A stretch of DNA of 53,658 bases from Komagataeibacter xylinus. Its GTDB lineage: Bacteria; Pseudomonadota; Alphaproteobacteria; Acetobacterales; Acetobacteraceae. Location: assembly GCF_004302915.1 (NCBI RefSeq), contig NZ_QQBI01000022.1, forward strand, positions 1 to 53,658. The letters are read 5' to 3'. Under the pieces are notes generated by a model. The model saw only the letters and a list, made by a program, of their open reading frames with translations, was not told the origin of the DNA and did no database searches. Shown here one piece after another: positions 1-7,869 of the stretch. The translations under genes and the position numbers were made by a program. Numbering within the stretch: position 1 is the stretch's first letter; each line of letters begins with the position of its first letter.

Positions 1-76
1 TCAATGGCTGATCACCATATCCGTGCTGGGGAATTTTCCGACAGCACATGTGGGGAATTTTGAAACAGCATTTACA
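1..76. mobile_element. Probable terminus of an IS21-like element (partial, off the left edge)
   Basis: Two 20-bp direct repeats lie at 27-46 and 51-70. Each reads TGGGGAATTTT, three variable bases, then ACAGCA, and they are spaced 24 bp apart. The block closes with TTTACA at 71-76, so a boundary ending in CA is plausible. Tandem terminal repeats and TG...CA ends are known for IS21-family elements, which carry istA and istB. No transposase reading frame is inside the window, so the family assignment is an inference from the end structure only. Confidence 0.4.
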
Positions 77-317
77 ATAGCCTTACCTTTCCTCTCTCAC
101 GCGGCGCAAACCGCTGGAACGTGCCGATACCCATCAGATGATGGGCCGGGCGTTAATCTTTTTTAAAGCCGCGCCGGATACAATACATACGCTATTTTCT
201 GCACTGTCTGCGTTCAAATAAGGCAGGCGTGCATAAAACTTTCCCACTGCGACAGGCAGAGGAAAATTAGGAAAATATTCATGCATTTTGAATGCACGAA
301 TAAAAAATGGCCTTGTC
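77..317. other. Non-coding stretch downstream of lnt
   Basis: This DNA is clearly less GC-rich than the flanking genes. I see no credible gene in it; the one long frame here is antisense to the end of lnt. It holds a hairpin at 277-301 that may end the lnt transcript. It also separates the presumed insertion sequence from the operon. Confidence 0.5.
277..301 (-). terminator. Candidate terminator of lnt
   Basis: A near-perfect 10-bp inverted repeat (ATTCATGCAT / ATGCACGAAT) has a 5-base loop. On the minus strand it is followed by a T-rich tract (TATTTTCC). It starts about 17 nt past the lnt stop, where an intrinsic terminator would be expected. The stem is AT-rich and has one mismatch, so confidence is moderate. 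Confidence 0.4.
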
Positions 318-1868
318 CTAAAGCGGTATTCCAGAACCTTCTTTATGACCTGACCGCCGCCAGAACAACCCCGCAAGCCCCGTGACCCCAACCAGGAAAA
401 GGGGCACCAGACGGCCATAATGGCCAAAAAACGTGCCGGGCAGCGCATCGGGCAGCGCATGGACCAGCACGCCCTGCCGGTCCCATCCCAGCCGGGCCAG
501 TTCGTGGCCACGCCCGTCAAAAATGGCTGAAATGCCGGTATTGGCGGCACGCGCCACCGGCAGGCCCTCCTCCACCGCGCGGATGCGCACGGCGGCAAGG
601 TGCTGGCGCGGGCCGGCGCTGTTGCCATACCAGGCATCATTCGTGCTGTTGAGCAGCCAGGCGGGGCGATCATGCGGGTCGACCACCTGGCCCGAGAAAA
701 TCACCTCGTAGCAGATCAGCGGCCCCACCGAGGCAACACCCGGCAGGTGCCAGGTCTGCACGCCGGGGCCGGGGGTCAGCCCATCCCCCGGCACGACATG
801 AAAGGGCAGGAACGCGGGCTGGTATTCGCCAAACGGCACCAGATGCGCCTTGTCATAGGGCGGGGCGGGCTCTCCATCAGGCAGCAGGGCCACCATGCTG
901 TTGCGCCAGTGCTTGTCCTCCAGCCAGCGCAGCGTGCCGATCACGCCCGCTGCCGCTCCCTGCCCCGCCCGCATGATCATGGGGCGTGCGATGTCATCTT
1001 CCAGCAGCAGGCCGGGAAAGGCCGATTCCGGCCACGCGAACACGACCGGCCGGCCATCCGCCTCGCGCAATCCTGCCTGCACGCCCGCATGCGTAAGATC
1101 CAGATAGCGACGGAACACCGCCACATCGGAGTCGCGTGATATTTTCTCGGTCTCGGGCACATTGCCCTGCACCAGCACCACCTCGGGGTTGTGGCCATAG
1201 GTGTCATGGATACTGGCCATCCGCAGCGCACCACACGCCACCCATATGGCCAGCACGCCTGCGCAGGCCAGGCGCCCCGTGCGGCCATAAAGCGGCGCGA
1301 GCGAGAGCAGGCAGGTCAGCAGTGTCAGCCCATCCACCCCGATCCACGCGGCGGGCTGGAGCATGACATCGCCCGCAAGCCCCGGAAACGCCCACACGCT
1401 GCCAGGCGGATTCCACGGAAAACCGCTGAACACGTAAACCCGCGCCATGTCGGTCAGCGTCCATAGCGCCGCCAGAACCACCAGCCGCCCGGTGCCGCGC
1501 GGCACAAGACGGCTCAGGGCAGCCGAAAGCGCGCTGAGGGGAGCCAGGATCACCGCGCAGCCCGGCGAGGCCAGCGGCACCAGCCACCAGAAATCATCCG
1601 CCCGGAGCAGGATGGCGTACATGAGCCAGTACAGGCCCACGGTGTACAGCCCCATGGCGAACATGAAGCCACGCCGTGCGGCTTCTTTCCAGCCAGCCGC
1701 CTGATCAATGGCCAGCGCCAGCAGGCAGAAGGCCACCGGCAGCACCACGACCGCATGCACGGGCGGAAAGCCCAGCGCGTACAAGCCGCCCGCCAGCACC
1801 ATGACAAGGTCCGCGCGCCAGCCATGCTGGCGCGACAGCCTCATATACAGATCACGAAGGAATCTCAT
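318..1868 (-). CDS. lnt: Apolipoprotein N-acyltransferase
   Basis: This integral inner-membrane enzyme adds the third acyl chain to the N-terminal cysteine of lipoproteins, the last step after Lgt and LspA. The 516-residue protein has about six hydrophobic segments in residues 20-215, then a periplasmic carbon-nitrogen hydrolase domain. The catalytic triad is visible as Glu281 in WPESAFPG, Lys340 in YDKAHLVPFGEY and Cys386 in LICYEVIF. A final hydrophobic helix lies near the C-terminus. The length is normal for the family. It follows olsB on the same strand after a 36-bp gap, so the two are probably cotranscribed, which puts two envelope-lipid enzymes together. The ATG at 1868 fits the first membrane helix. 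Confidence 0.95.
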   Translation of the reverse strand: MRFLRDLYMRLSRQHGWRADLVMVLAGGLYALGFPPVHAVVVLPVAFCLLALAIDQAAGWKEAARRGFMFAMGLYTVGLYWLMYAILLRADDFWWLVPLASPGCAVILAPLSALSAALSRLVPRGTGRLVVLAALWTLTDMARVYVFSGFPWNPPGSVWAFPGLAGDVMLQPAAWIGVDGLTLLTCLLSLAPLYGRTGRLACAGVLAIWVACGALRMASIHDTYGHNPEVVLVQGNVPETEKISRDSDVAVFRRYLDLTHAGVQAGLREADGRPVVFAWPESAFPGLLLEDDIARPMIMRAGQGAAAGVIGTLRWLEDKHWRNSMVALLPDGEPAPPYDKAHLVPFGEYQPAFLPFHVVPGDGLTPGPGVQTWHLPGVASVGPLICYEVIFSGQVVDPHDRPAWLLNSTNDAWYGNSAGPRQHLAAVRIRAVEEGLPVARAANTGISAIFDGRGHELARLGWDRQGVLVHALPDALPGTFFGHYGRLVPLFLVGVTGLAGLFWRRSGHKEGSGIPL

Positions 1869-1904
1869 GCAGCGCCACGACCCGCGCCGTGGGGGAGGAC
1901 GCGC

Positions 1905-2750
1905 CTAGTCCAGCGCGTCACGCAGGCGGCGCTCGTAGTGGCGGTAATACTTGTCAGCCAGCAGCTCGCTCTTGACGAGCACGGCGACATCAATGGTGTT
2001 GAACTGCTCATCAATCACCGCGCCATCGCCCACATAGCCCCCAAGCCGCAGGTAACCCTTGATCAGGGGCGGCAGGCGCGCGAGCGAGCGGCGGTGGTCG
2101 AGCGTCTGCGGGTCGGAGCGCAGCATTTCCACCCGGCGCTCCGGCACGGCGCTGATCCGCAGCGCGGGCGGGGCAAGGTGGTTGTGATACAGGTAGGTCA
2201 GTTCATCGGACAGCGCATCGGGGTTGGTGCCCGGCAGGCTCGCGCAGCCGAACAGCACGTCAATGCGGTGCAGGAAGATGTAGGAGGCAATGCCGCGCCA
2301 CAGCAGCTGCATGGCCGCGCGACCGCGATAGTTCTGGTCCACGCAAGACCGGCCCACCTCAAGCAACCGGCCGGGAAACTCGGTCAGTCGCGAGATGTCA
2401 TATTCACCCGAAGTATAGAATTTGCCCAGCTTCTTCGCCGCATCCCCCTGCATGAGCCGGTAGGTGCCCACAACGCCCTTCGCACCCGATGAGATGGCAT
2501 GGTCGATCACCAGAAGGTGATCGGCATATTCATCGAATTCATCCACGTCGCGCTTGAGCCGCGCGGTGCGGGAATCGGGGCGGGCGCCCATTTCCTCATA
2601 GAAGACACGGTAGCGCAGCGCCTGGGCGGCATCGCGCTCTTCATCCGTCGCAGCGATCCTGACGCCAAGGTTCCCCCCCCGCAATTCGGGGAAACCGTTG
2701 CGCTCAAGATCCAGGGTGGAAAGGGACTGTATGGTTTTCTCGATACTCAA
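1905..2750 (-). CDS. olsB: L-ornithine N-alpha-acyltransferase (OlsB, ornithine lipid synthesis)
   Basis: OlsB transfers a 3-hydroxyacyl chain from acyl carrier protein to ornithine, giving lyso-ornithine lipid, the first step to phosphorus-free ornithine lipids. The 281-residue protein is a GNAT-like acyltransferase of the OlsB/hemolysin-like type. Residues about 30-60 (ALRYRVFYEEMGA) form the acyl-homoserine-lactone-synthase-like start, and LLEVGRSCVDQNYRG is the conserved core. The C-terminal part (LPPLIKGYLRLGGYVGDG) is typical of this group. Its ATG overlaps the stop of the fur-like gene by 4 bases (ATGA), so translation is coupled. No olsA-type second acyltransferase is in the window. 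Confidence 0.85.
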   Translation of the reverse strand: MSIEKTIQSLSTLDLERNGFPELRGGNLGVRIAATDEERDAAQALRYRVFYEEMGARPDSRTARLKRDVDEFDEYADHLLVIDHAISSGAKGVVGTYRLMQGDAAKKLGKFYTSGEYDISRLTEFPGRLLEVGRSCVDQNYRGRAAMQLLWRGIASYIFLHRIDVLFGCASLPGTNPDALSDELTYLYHNHLAPPALRISAVPERRVEMLRSDPQTLDHRRSLARLPPLIKGYLRLGGYVGDGAVIDEQFNTIDVAVLVKSELLADKYYRHYERRLRDALD

Positions 2751-3238
2751 GGCCGTGACCCGCCCTTCTGCTCCGTTTGCACCGTGTGGTCCGTGTTTTC
2801 TTGTGCCACGTCGGGCAGCCTGCGCGCAAACAGTTCCAGCCGATGGGACACCAGCTCGAACCCCAGGGAAGCCGTGATCTGGCGCAGCAGTTCGGCATGG
2901 GCGGCATGGGTGAACTCAACGACCTGCCCGCTTTCCACGTCGATCAGGTGGTAGTGGTCGCCTTCCTCCGTGGCCTCGTAACGCGCGCGGCCGCCGCCAA
3001 AGTCACGGCGTTCGAGAATGCCGTTTTCTTCCAGCAGGCGAACGGTACGGTAGACCGTGGCAACCGATATGCGCCCGTCAAGTGCCGAGGCACGACGGTA
3101 GAGTTCCTCCACATCCGGATGGTCATGGGCCTCGGACAGCACGCGCGCAATGACACGGCGCTGGCCTGTCATCTTCAGGCCGCGCTCCATGCACATGCGC
3201 TCGATGCGCGTCTGTAGTCCATTACGATCTGTTGCCAT
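2747..3238 (-). CDS. Fur-family metal-responsive regulator lacking the CXXC motif
   Basis: This 163-residue DNA-binding protein has the Fur layout. The winged helix spans about 15-85, with HDHPDVEELYRRA and the recognition region ISVATVYRTVRLLEENG. A dimerisation and metal-binding domain follows (GDHYHLIDVESGQVVEF). The structural-zinc cysteines found in E. coli Fur (C-L-D-C) are replaced by DVES, as is common in alphaproteobacterial Fur/Mur proteins. Whether it senses iron or manganese cannot be read from sequence. It is translationally coupled to olsB, so a metal signal may influence ornithine-lipid synthesis; that is an inference. The mucR-like gene lies 56 bp upstream on the same strand. 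Confidence 0.88.
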   Translation of the reverse strand: MATDRNGLQTRIERMCMERGLKMTGQRRVIARVLSEAHDHPDVEELYRRASALDGRISVATVYRTVRLLEENGILERRDFGGGRARYEATEEGDHYHLIDVESGQVVEFTHAAHAELLRQITASLGFELVSHRLELFARRLPDVAQENTDHTVQTEQKGGSRP

Positions 3239-3294
3239 GTCTATGGACGTAGCCGATCATGCCGATACCTGTCCATATGACCACCCGGCATGGG

Positions 3295-3702
3295 TCAGTC
3301 CTCGCGTTGTTTCGTGCCAAGCCCGATCTTGCGGGCCAGGGTTGAGCGGTGGCTGGCGTAGCTCGGCGCCACCATGGGGTAGTCATGCGGCAGGCCCCAG
3401 CGCTCGCGATATTCATCGGGTGTCATGTTATAGGCGGTCTTGAGGTGACGCTTGAGCATCTTGAGCTTCTTCCCGTCCTCAAGGCAGACGATGTAGTCAG
3501 GGAAGACGGACTTCTTGAGCGGCACCGCGGGCACCGGCTTCTCGGGCACGGGTTCGGCGCGCCCGAGGGAGGCAACAGCCTCATAGACCTGATGAATCAG
3601 ATCGGGGAGGCTCTCCGCGTCGATTTCATTTCGCGAGACATATGCCGAAACGATTTCGGCAGCGAGTTCGCGCACTTCAACTTCTGCCGCTGCATCAGCC
3701 AT
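3295..3702 (-). CDS. MucR/Ros-family transcriptional regulator
   Basis: MucR/Ros proteins are small zinc-finger regulators, or H-NS-like silencers, of surface polysaccharide and other genes in alphaproteobacteria. The 135-residue protein has the family layout: an acidic helical N-terminus (residues 1-50), then the signature KKSVFPDYIVCLEDGKKL near 65-82, KMLKRHL and the NMTPDEYRERWGLP motif. The finger is the C-x2-D variant (CLED), in which aspartate takes the place of the second cysteine, with the histidines downstream. The gene is divergent from the tusA-like gene. The 93-bp gap between them holds an AT-rich palindrome-flanked site that could be an autoregulatory operator. Confidence 0.9.
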   Translation of the reverse strand: MADAAAEVEVRELAAEIVSAYVSRNEIDAESLPDLIHQVYEAVASLGRAEPVPEKPVPAVPLKKSVFPDYIVCLEDGKKLKMLKRHLKTAYNMTPDEYRERWGLPHDYPMVAPSYASHRSTLARKIGLGTKQRED

Positions 3703-3719
3703 TAATCTGATCCTGTCAC

Positions 3720-3757
3720 TCTGGAATAATGATGCATCTTATATAAATAATTCCAGA
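3720..3757. promoter_or_regulatory. AT-rich inverted-repeat site in the mucR/tusA divergent promoter
   Basis: Two perfect 8-bp arms (TCTGGAAT at 3720-3727 and ATTCCAGA at 3750-3757) flank a 22-bp, very AT-rich core that includes TATATAAAT at 3740-3748, a possible -10 region. It lies 18 bp from the mucR-like start and 39 bp from the tusA-like start. MucR/Ros proteins are known to bind AT-rich sites and often repress their own genes. Binding at this site is an inference. Confidence 0.4.
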
Positions 3758-3795
3758 AGGATCGCAACCGGCCATAGCAGAGGTTTTATGGTAAT

Positions 3796-4044
3796 ATGTC
3801 TGATATAGAGATGGTGAAACTGGATATCACCCATGAAGTGTGCCCCATGACTTTCGTGCACACGCGTCTGGCCCTTGACAGACTTCCAGCCGGGGAAAAA
3901 CTGCTTGTCCGCCTGCGCGGCGCAGGCCCGCTGGACAATGTTTCGCGCAGCCTGAAGCTGCTTGGTCATGTCGTGGAAGAAATACAGACAGAAACAGATG
4001 GCATAACCCACCGGCTGACCGTGCTCAAATCTCCCGCTTCATGA
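3796..4044 (+). CDS. TusA/SirA-family sulfur-carrier-like protein
   Basis: This 82-residue protein has the TusA fold pattern: a short beta strand, a cysteine-proline turn, a helix, then further strands. The conserved cysteine is present in HEVCPMTFVHTR near residue 16. The usual CPxP motif is changed to CPMT, so the second proline is missing. TusA proteins carry persulfide sulfur for tRNA thiolation, molybdenum-cofactor synthesis and sulfur trafficking. The specific partner cannot be deduced here. It is divergent from the mucR-like gene and its last 20 bases overlap the end of rimI tail to tail. Confidence 0.75.
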   Translation: MSDIEMVKLDITHEVCPMTFVHTRLALDRLPAGEKLLVRLRGAGPLDNVSRSLKLLGHVVEEIQTETDGITHRLTVLKSPAS

Positions 4045-4468
4045 CACACGCATCAGTGCCATCGGGGTAGTACCGCCGCCGCACCCCCACCACCGCAAAT
4101 CCCGCCGCGTGGTAAAGCCCCAGCGCGGCCACGTTATCATCCGCCACCTCAAGGAACAGGTGTACTGCCCCTTCCCGCGCGGCCTCATCCAGACAGCGCG
4201 CCAGCAGGGCGCGGCCAATGCCCTGCCCCTGCCAGGCGGGGTCCACGGCAAAGGTCAGGATCTCGGCTTCATCAAGCAGGGCGCGGGCCATGATGAAACC
4301 GGCAGCGGGGGGAATACCCTCACCCTGCGCAAACAGCACGAACACGCCGGGCATGGCCAGCAGGGCCGCCATGGCCTGCGCGTCCCACCGGTGCACGGGG
4401 GGGAAGGCCACCGCATGGATGCGGGCCAGCAGCGCGGCCTGCCCTGCGGGCACGGCATCGTCCGTCAT
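4025..4468 (-). CDS. rimI: Ribosomal-protein-alanine N-acetyltransferase (RimI-like GNAT)
   Basis: RimI acetylates the N-terminal alanine of ribosomal protein S18 using acetyl-CoA. The 147-residue GNAT fold has the acetyl-CoA motif A region VDPAWQGQGIGRALLARCLD at about residues 76-95 (R/Q-x-x-G-x-G/A). It ends with EVADDNVAALGLYHAAGF and VGVRRRYY, typical of RimI. Its ATG overlaps the tsaB stop by 4 bases. The tsaB-rimI pairing is common in bacteria and strengthens the call. The 3' end overlaps the convergent tusA-like gene by 20 bp. Confidence 0.9.
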   Translation of the reverse strand: MTDDAVPAGQAALLARIHAVAFPPVHRWDAQAMAALLAMPGVFVLFAQGEGIPPAAGFIMARALLDEAEILTFAVDPAWQGQGIGRALLARCLDEAAREGAVHLFLEVADDNVAALGLYHAAGFAVVGVRRRYYPDGTDACVMKREI

Positions 4469-5175
4469 GGCGTAACGGGGGCCGGGCGCAGGCCGGCGGC
4501 GGGCAGTTTGGCTTCCGGCGCATCGACATAAAGCGGCTGGGCCGCACGCGGGAGCAGGTCACCCCGCAGGCGCAGCAGGGCGGCGGCGGCAATGGCCTGC
4601 GGGTCGGGTGGCGCATCGGGCAGCAGGTGCAGACCGTCGCGCCCGCCCGCAGCCTCCATAACCGCCTGCGCGCCATTGCCGGCCAGCAGCAGGGGTCCCG
4701 GCGGCAGGTCAGGTGCCGTGAGCATGCAGGCGCGCACAGGCGCCAATGCCGATGGCGTACCCAGCGTTTCAATAAATACACGGCCCCGGCGGGCCATGGT
4801 GCAATGGAGTGCTACAGCCCCCAGCGGGGCAGCCGCCGCGCGCAGGGCCGGGGCCATGACCTCGCCCCCGGTCACGCCCACCACCGTGCAGCCCGAACCC
4901 GCGGCCAGCCCGTGCGCGAATGCCAGCGAGGCCCGCAGCCCGGTGAACGATCCCGGTCCCACCACCACGCCCGCAAGGTCAGGCATGGCATGGCCCCAGC
5001 CACACTGCGCGAACAGTTCGGTGGCCAGCAGCGGGAACTGCTCGGCAGCACCACGCCCGGTGGCGATACGGGTGGCGAGAATTGCGGGCCTGCCCGCTGC
5101 ATCGGGTGCCAGGCAGGCAATCAGGGCCTGTGCCTGCGCCCCGGTCGCGGCACCATCCATGACCACAATGCGCAT
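4465..5175 (-). CDS. tsaB: tRNA threonylcarbamoyladenosine biosynthesis protein TsaB
   Basis: TsaB is the non-catalytic partner of TsaD in making t6A at position 37 of ANN-decoding tRNAs. The protein is an ASKHA-fold pseudo-ATPase of about 236 residues. The N-terminal strand MRIVVMDGAATG and the family signature GVVVGPGSFTGLRASLAFAH are present. I chose the ATG at 5175; a TTG at 5187 would add four residues and overlap the preceding nitroreductase gene. The order rutE-like, tsaB, rimI is compact and reads as one transcript. Confidence 0.92.
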   Translation of the reverse strand: MRIVVMDGAATGAQAQALIACLAPDAAGRPAILATRIATGRGAAEQFPLLATELFAQCGWGHAMPDLAGVVVGPGSFTGLRASLAFAHGLAAGSGCTVVGVTGGEVMAPALRAAAAPLGAVALHCTMARRGRVFIETLGTPSALAPVRACMLTAPDLPPGPLLLAGNGAQAVMEAAGGRDGLHLLPDAPPDPQAIAAAALLRLRGDLLPRAAQPLYVDAPEAKLPAAGLRPAPVTP

Positions 5176-5179
5176 GGGG

Positions 5180-5764
5180 TCAGACAATCACGCAGGCATC
5201 ATCAAAGCCCAGGCGCGGCGCGCGCGGCGTGGGCGGCGGCCCGTCGGTATAGCCCAGGCAGAGCAGGAAATTGGCCTGCCAGCCCTGATTGGCCAGAAAG
5301 GCGTCCTCCACCATCGCGGCATCGAAGCCCGAAAGCGGCAGCGCCGACAGGCCCAGCGCACGGGCGGCCATGATCATGTACCCACCTTCCAGCGTGCCGT
5401 TGCGCTGGGCGGTTTCCTCGGCCAGACCCACATCGGCGGCGAACCACTGGCGCACATGGGCCTGCGGGTTCAGCGTGTCCATGCGCTCGAAAAACAGCGG
5501 GTCATGCGCCACGATCACCGTAACCGGCGCGGTCATCATGCGCTGCACATTGCCTGCCGAAAGGGCGGGGCGCAGGCGCTCGCGCGCGCCCTCCGTGGTC
5601 AGGAACACGAAGCGGGCGGGGCAGCTGTTGCCCGATGTCGGCCCAAGGCGCACCAGATCATAAAGCTGGCGCAGCGTATCGGTGCCGACGGGCCGGTCAT
5701 TCCACGCCACCGGCGTGCGTGCGTTACGGAACAGAAGGTCAAGCCCAGCGTCATCAAGCGCCAT
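5180..5764 (-). CDS. Nitroreductase-family malonic semialdehyde reductase-like protein (RutE/HadB type)
   Basis: This 194-residue FMN-dependent oxidoreductase matches the RutE subgroup. It has LYDLVRLGPTSGNSCPARFV near residues 34-53, a mid-protein phosphate-binding region, and GGYMIMAARALGLSALPLSGF. In the Rut pathway RutE reduces malonic semialdehyde, but no other rut gene is nearby. The substrate is therefore open: it may be a general quinone, nitro or enal reductase. Its stop lies 4 bp before the tsaB ATG, so it is probably cotranscribed with tsaB and rimI. The nfu gene is 35 bp upstream. Confidence 0.8.
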   Translation of the reverse strand: MALDDAGLDLLFRNARTPVAWNDRPVGTDTLRQLYDLVRLGPTSGNSCPARFVFLTTEGARERLRPALSAGNVQRMMTAPVTVIVAHDPLFFERMDTLNPQAHVRQWFAADVGLAEETAQRNGTLEGGYMIMAARALGLSALPLSGFDAAMVEDAFLANQGWQANFLLCLGYTDGPPPTPRAPRLGFDDACVIV

Positions 5765-5799
5765 GAAACATTCCCAAGCTTATGCGCAAGACCTGCCGA

Positions 5800-6363
5800 T
5801 CAGGCCTCTACCTGCTCCACCGATACCACTTCCGGCACGTAATGGCGCAGCATGTTCTCGACCCCGTGCTTGAGGGTGGCGCGTGACGACGGGCAGCCCG
5901 AGCACGCACCCTGCATGGTCAGGCGCACCACGCCATCGCGGTAGCCACGGAACACGATGTCACCGCCATCGCCCGCCACGGCGGGGCGCACGCGGGTGTC
6001 GAGCAGTTCCTTGATCTGCTGCACGATCTCCTCATCTCCCGGCGCGATCAGGTCTTCAACCACCACGGCTTCGCTTTCCACCACGGGCTGGTCGGTGGAG
6101 AGGTAATCGGCCAGCACCGCGAGCACCTGCGGGCGCAGGGCCTCCCACTCGGTGGCATCGGCGCGGGTCACGGCCACGAAATCATTGCCAAAGAAGACGC
6201 GGGCCACGCCATCAAGGTCAAACAGCAGTTCGGCCAGGCGCGAGCGGCCCGCCACGGAATCGGGGCTGATGAAGTCGGCCGTCGCCCCGCTGGCCATGAT
6301 CTCGCGCCCCGGCAGGAACTTCAGGGTGGCGGGATTGGGTGTGTCTTCCGTTTCGATGAACAT
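5800..6363 (-). CDS. Nfu-type iron-sulfur cluster carrier
   Basis: The 187-residue protein has two domains. The Nfu N-terminal domain (MFIETEDTPNPATLKF to about residue 90) is typical of alphaproteobacterial and mitochondrial Nfu. The C-terminal NifU domain has the cluster-binding motif CSGCPSS near residue 160. Such proteins receive [4Fe-4S] clusters from the assembly scaffold and pass them to enzymes such as aconitase and radical-SAM proteins. Aconitase is encoded elsewhere in this window. The start at 6363 matches the conserved MFIETEDTPNP. A longer in-frame start at 6465 would add 34 residues that look non-coding. Confidence 0.9.
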   Translation of the reverse strand: MFIETEDTPNPATLKFLPGREIMASGATADFISPDSVAGRSRLAELLFDLDGVARVFFGNDFVAVTRADATEWEALRPQVLAVLADYLSTDQPVVESEAVVVEDLIAPGDEEIVQQIKELLDTRVRPAVAGDGGDIVFRGYRDGVVRLTMQGACSGCPSSRATLKHGVENMLRHYVPEVVSVEQVEA

Positions 6364-6495
6364 TGCTCGGTCTTCCAGACATGACGGGAAAGGGGGGACA
6401 GGCAAAAGTACTTCCCGGGTCCTGTTATATGATCGACCCGCCCGCAAATCCAACCCCACGCACACGCACGGCGTGCATTTACGCCCCGTGGCCTA

Positions 6496-7860
6496 TCACG
6501 GCATGCGCGGCAGGACAATTTCCGCGCATAACCCGCCCCCCAGCCGGTTGAACAGCCTGAACCGCCCGCCGCCACGCGCCACCTCGCGGCTGACGATGGC
6601 CAGCCCCAGCCCCAGCCCGCCCGTGCTGCGCGAGCGCGAGCCCTCAACGCGGTAGAATGGCGTGGTGACCCGGTCGAGCTCGGCCTCGGGCAGGCCGGGG
6701 CCATTATCCTCCACGCGGATGCACAGGGCATCCTCCATCAGCGTCAGGCTGACATGGGCATTGCCGCCATAGTTCACGGCATTGTCAATCAGGTTGCCCA
6801 CCACGCGCTTGAGCGCCAGCGGCCGGACCATGGCCTGCGCCTGGTCGGGGCCATCATAGGTCACGTCGCGGCCCTGATCGGCCTCGTCATCCACGCGCGT
6901 GGCCAGAATGGAGGCCACGTTGACCGAACGCGCGGGCTCGGGGTCCTTCTCGCCCGACAGGTAGGCCAGCACGCCGGTGATCATGGCCTCCATCTCGGTC
7001 ACGTCGGCCTCGATCTCCTTCTGCGCGTTCGTATCCTCCAGAAAGCCCGCACGCAGGCGCAGGCGGGCCAGCGGCGTGCGCAGGTCGTGCGATACGGCGG
7101 CAAGGGCCTCGGTGCGGTCGGCGATCAGGCGGTTGATGCGCTCCTGCATGGCGTTGATGGCGCGGGCAAGGTAGCGCACCTCACGCGGGCCCTTGTCGGC
7201 CAGTGGCACCCACCGGCCCGAGCCCACCGTATCGGCCACATCGGCCAGCGCGCGCAGCGGCATGCTCAGCGCGCGCACCAGCATGCCGGCCGCCCCGATG
7301 ACCGCGCCTGCAAGGATGGCCGCCGAGACAAGCCCGCGGCGCATATGGTGCGGCTCAAGGATATCGGGGGCAAGGAAGCCCATGTAGCTGCCATCGGGCA
7401 GGCGCAGCGTGCCCCGCACATCCGCCGTGCCCATGATGGTGCCCGACAGGTTGAGCGCATCGCCCTGCAGCACCGGCAATGTGCCCGCCAGACGGTCATG
7501 CAGCTTGCGCAGCGAGGGTGGCTCGACCTTGAGCGCGCCCTGCTGGCCCTGGTTGCGCCAGTCTACCGTCAGGTCGCTGGTGGAGAGCATGGCGGCAAGC
7601 ACCATGCGCTGCGAGGTTGGCGTTGCCGCCAGCACGCGTGCATCGATCACCAGCCGCTCGCCCACCTGTTCAAGCTGGGCGTCGTCTATGGTGTATGTCT
7701 CGGCTTCCTCATAGAAAACGGAACTGCCCACGAACACGAGCGCCACCGCAACCAGCAGCACGAACATGACACGCCCGACCAGCCCGCGCGGCCACAGCGT
7801 GATGCGCCGTGCAACCGCCTGCGGCACCCGCGCGGCCTGTGCGTTCCCCTGCCCCGCCAC
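6496..7860 (-). CDS. Membrane sensor histidine kinase (EnvZ-like)
   Basis: This 454-residue two-component sensor has a transmembrane helix at about 27-47, a periplasmic sensor region of about 125 residues, a second helix near 178-198, a HAMP linker (to about 250), a HisKA domain with His258 in AVSHDLRTPLARL, and a HATPase domain. The HATPase boxes are VVGNLIDNAVNYG (N), RVEDNGPGLP (G1) and GGLGLGLAI (G2). It follows its response regulator after 9 bp, so the pair is one operon. The signal is unknown. The overall architecture matches the OmpR/EnvZ class. The final residues (CAEIVLPRMP) complete a normal ATPase fold, so the gene is intact. Confidence 0.92.
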   Translation of the reverse strand: MAGQGNAQAARVPQAVARRITLWPRGLVGRVMFVLLVAVALVFVGSSVFYEEAETYTIDDAQLEQVGERLVIDARVLAATPTSQRMVLAAMLSTSDLTVDWRNQGQQGALKVEPPSLRKLHDRLAGTLPVLQGDALNLSGTIMGTADVRGTLRLPDGSYMGFLAPDILEPHHMRRGLVSAAILAGAVIGAAGMLVRALSMPLRALADVADTVGSGRWVPLADKGPREVRYLARAINAMQERINRLIADRTEALAAVSHDLRTPLARLRLRAGFLEDTNAQKEIEADVTEMEAMITGVLAYLSGEKDPEPARSVNVASILATRVDDEADQGRDVTYDGPDQAQAMVRPLALKRVVGNLIDNAVNYGGNAHVSLTLMEDALCIRVEDNGPGLPEAELDRVTTPFYRVEGSRSRSTGGLGLGLAIVSREVARGGGRFRLFNRLGGGLCAEIVLPRMP

Positions 7861-7869
7861 GGCGCGCGC

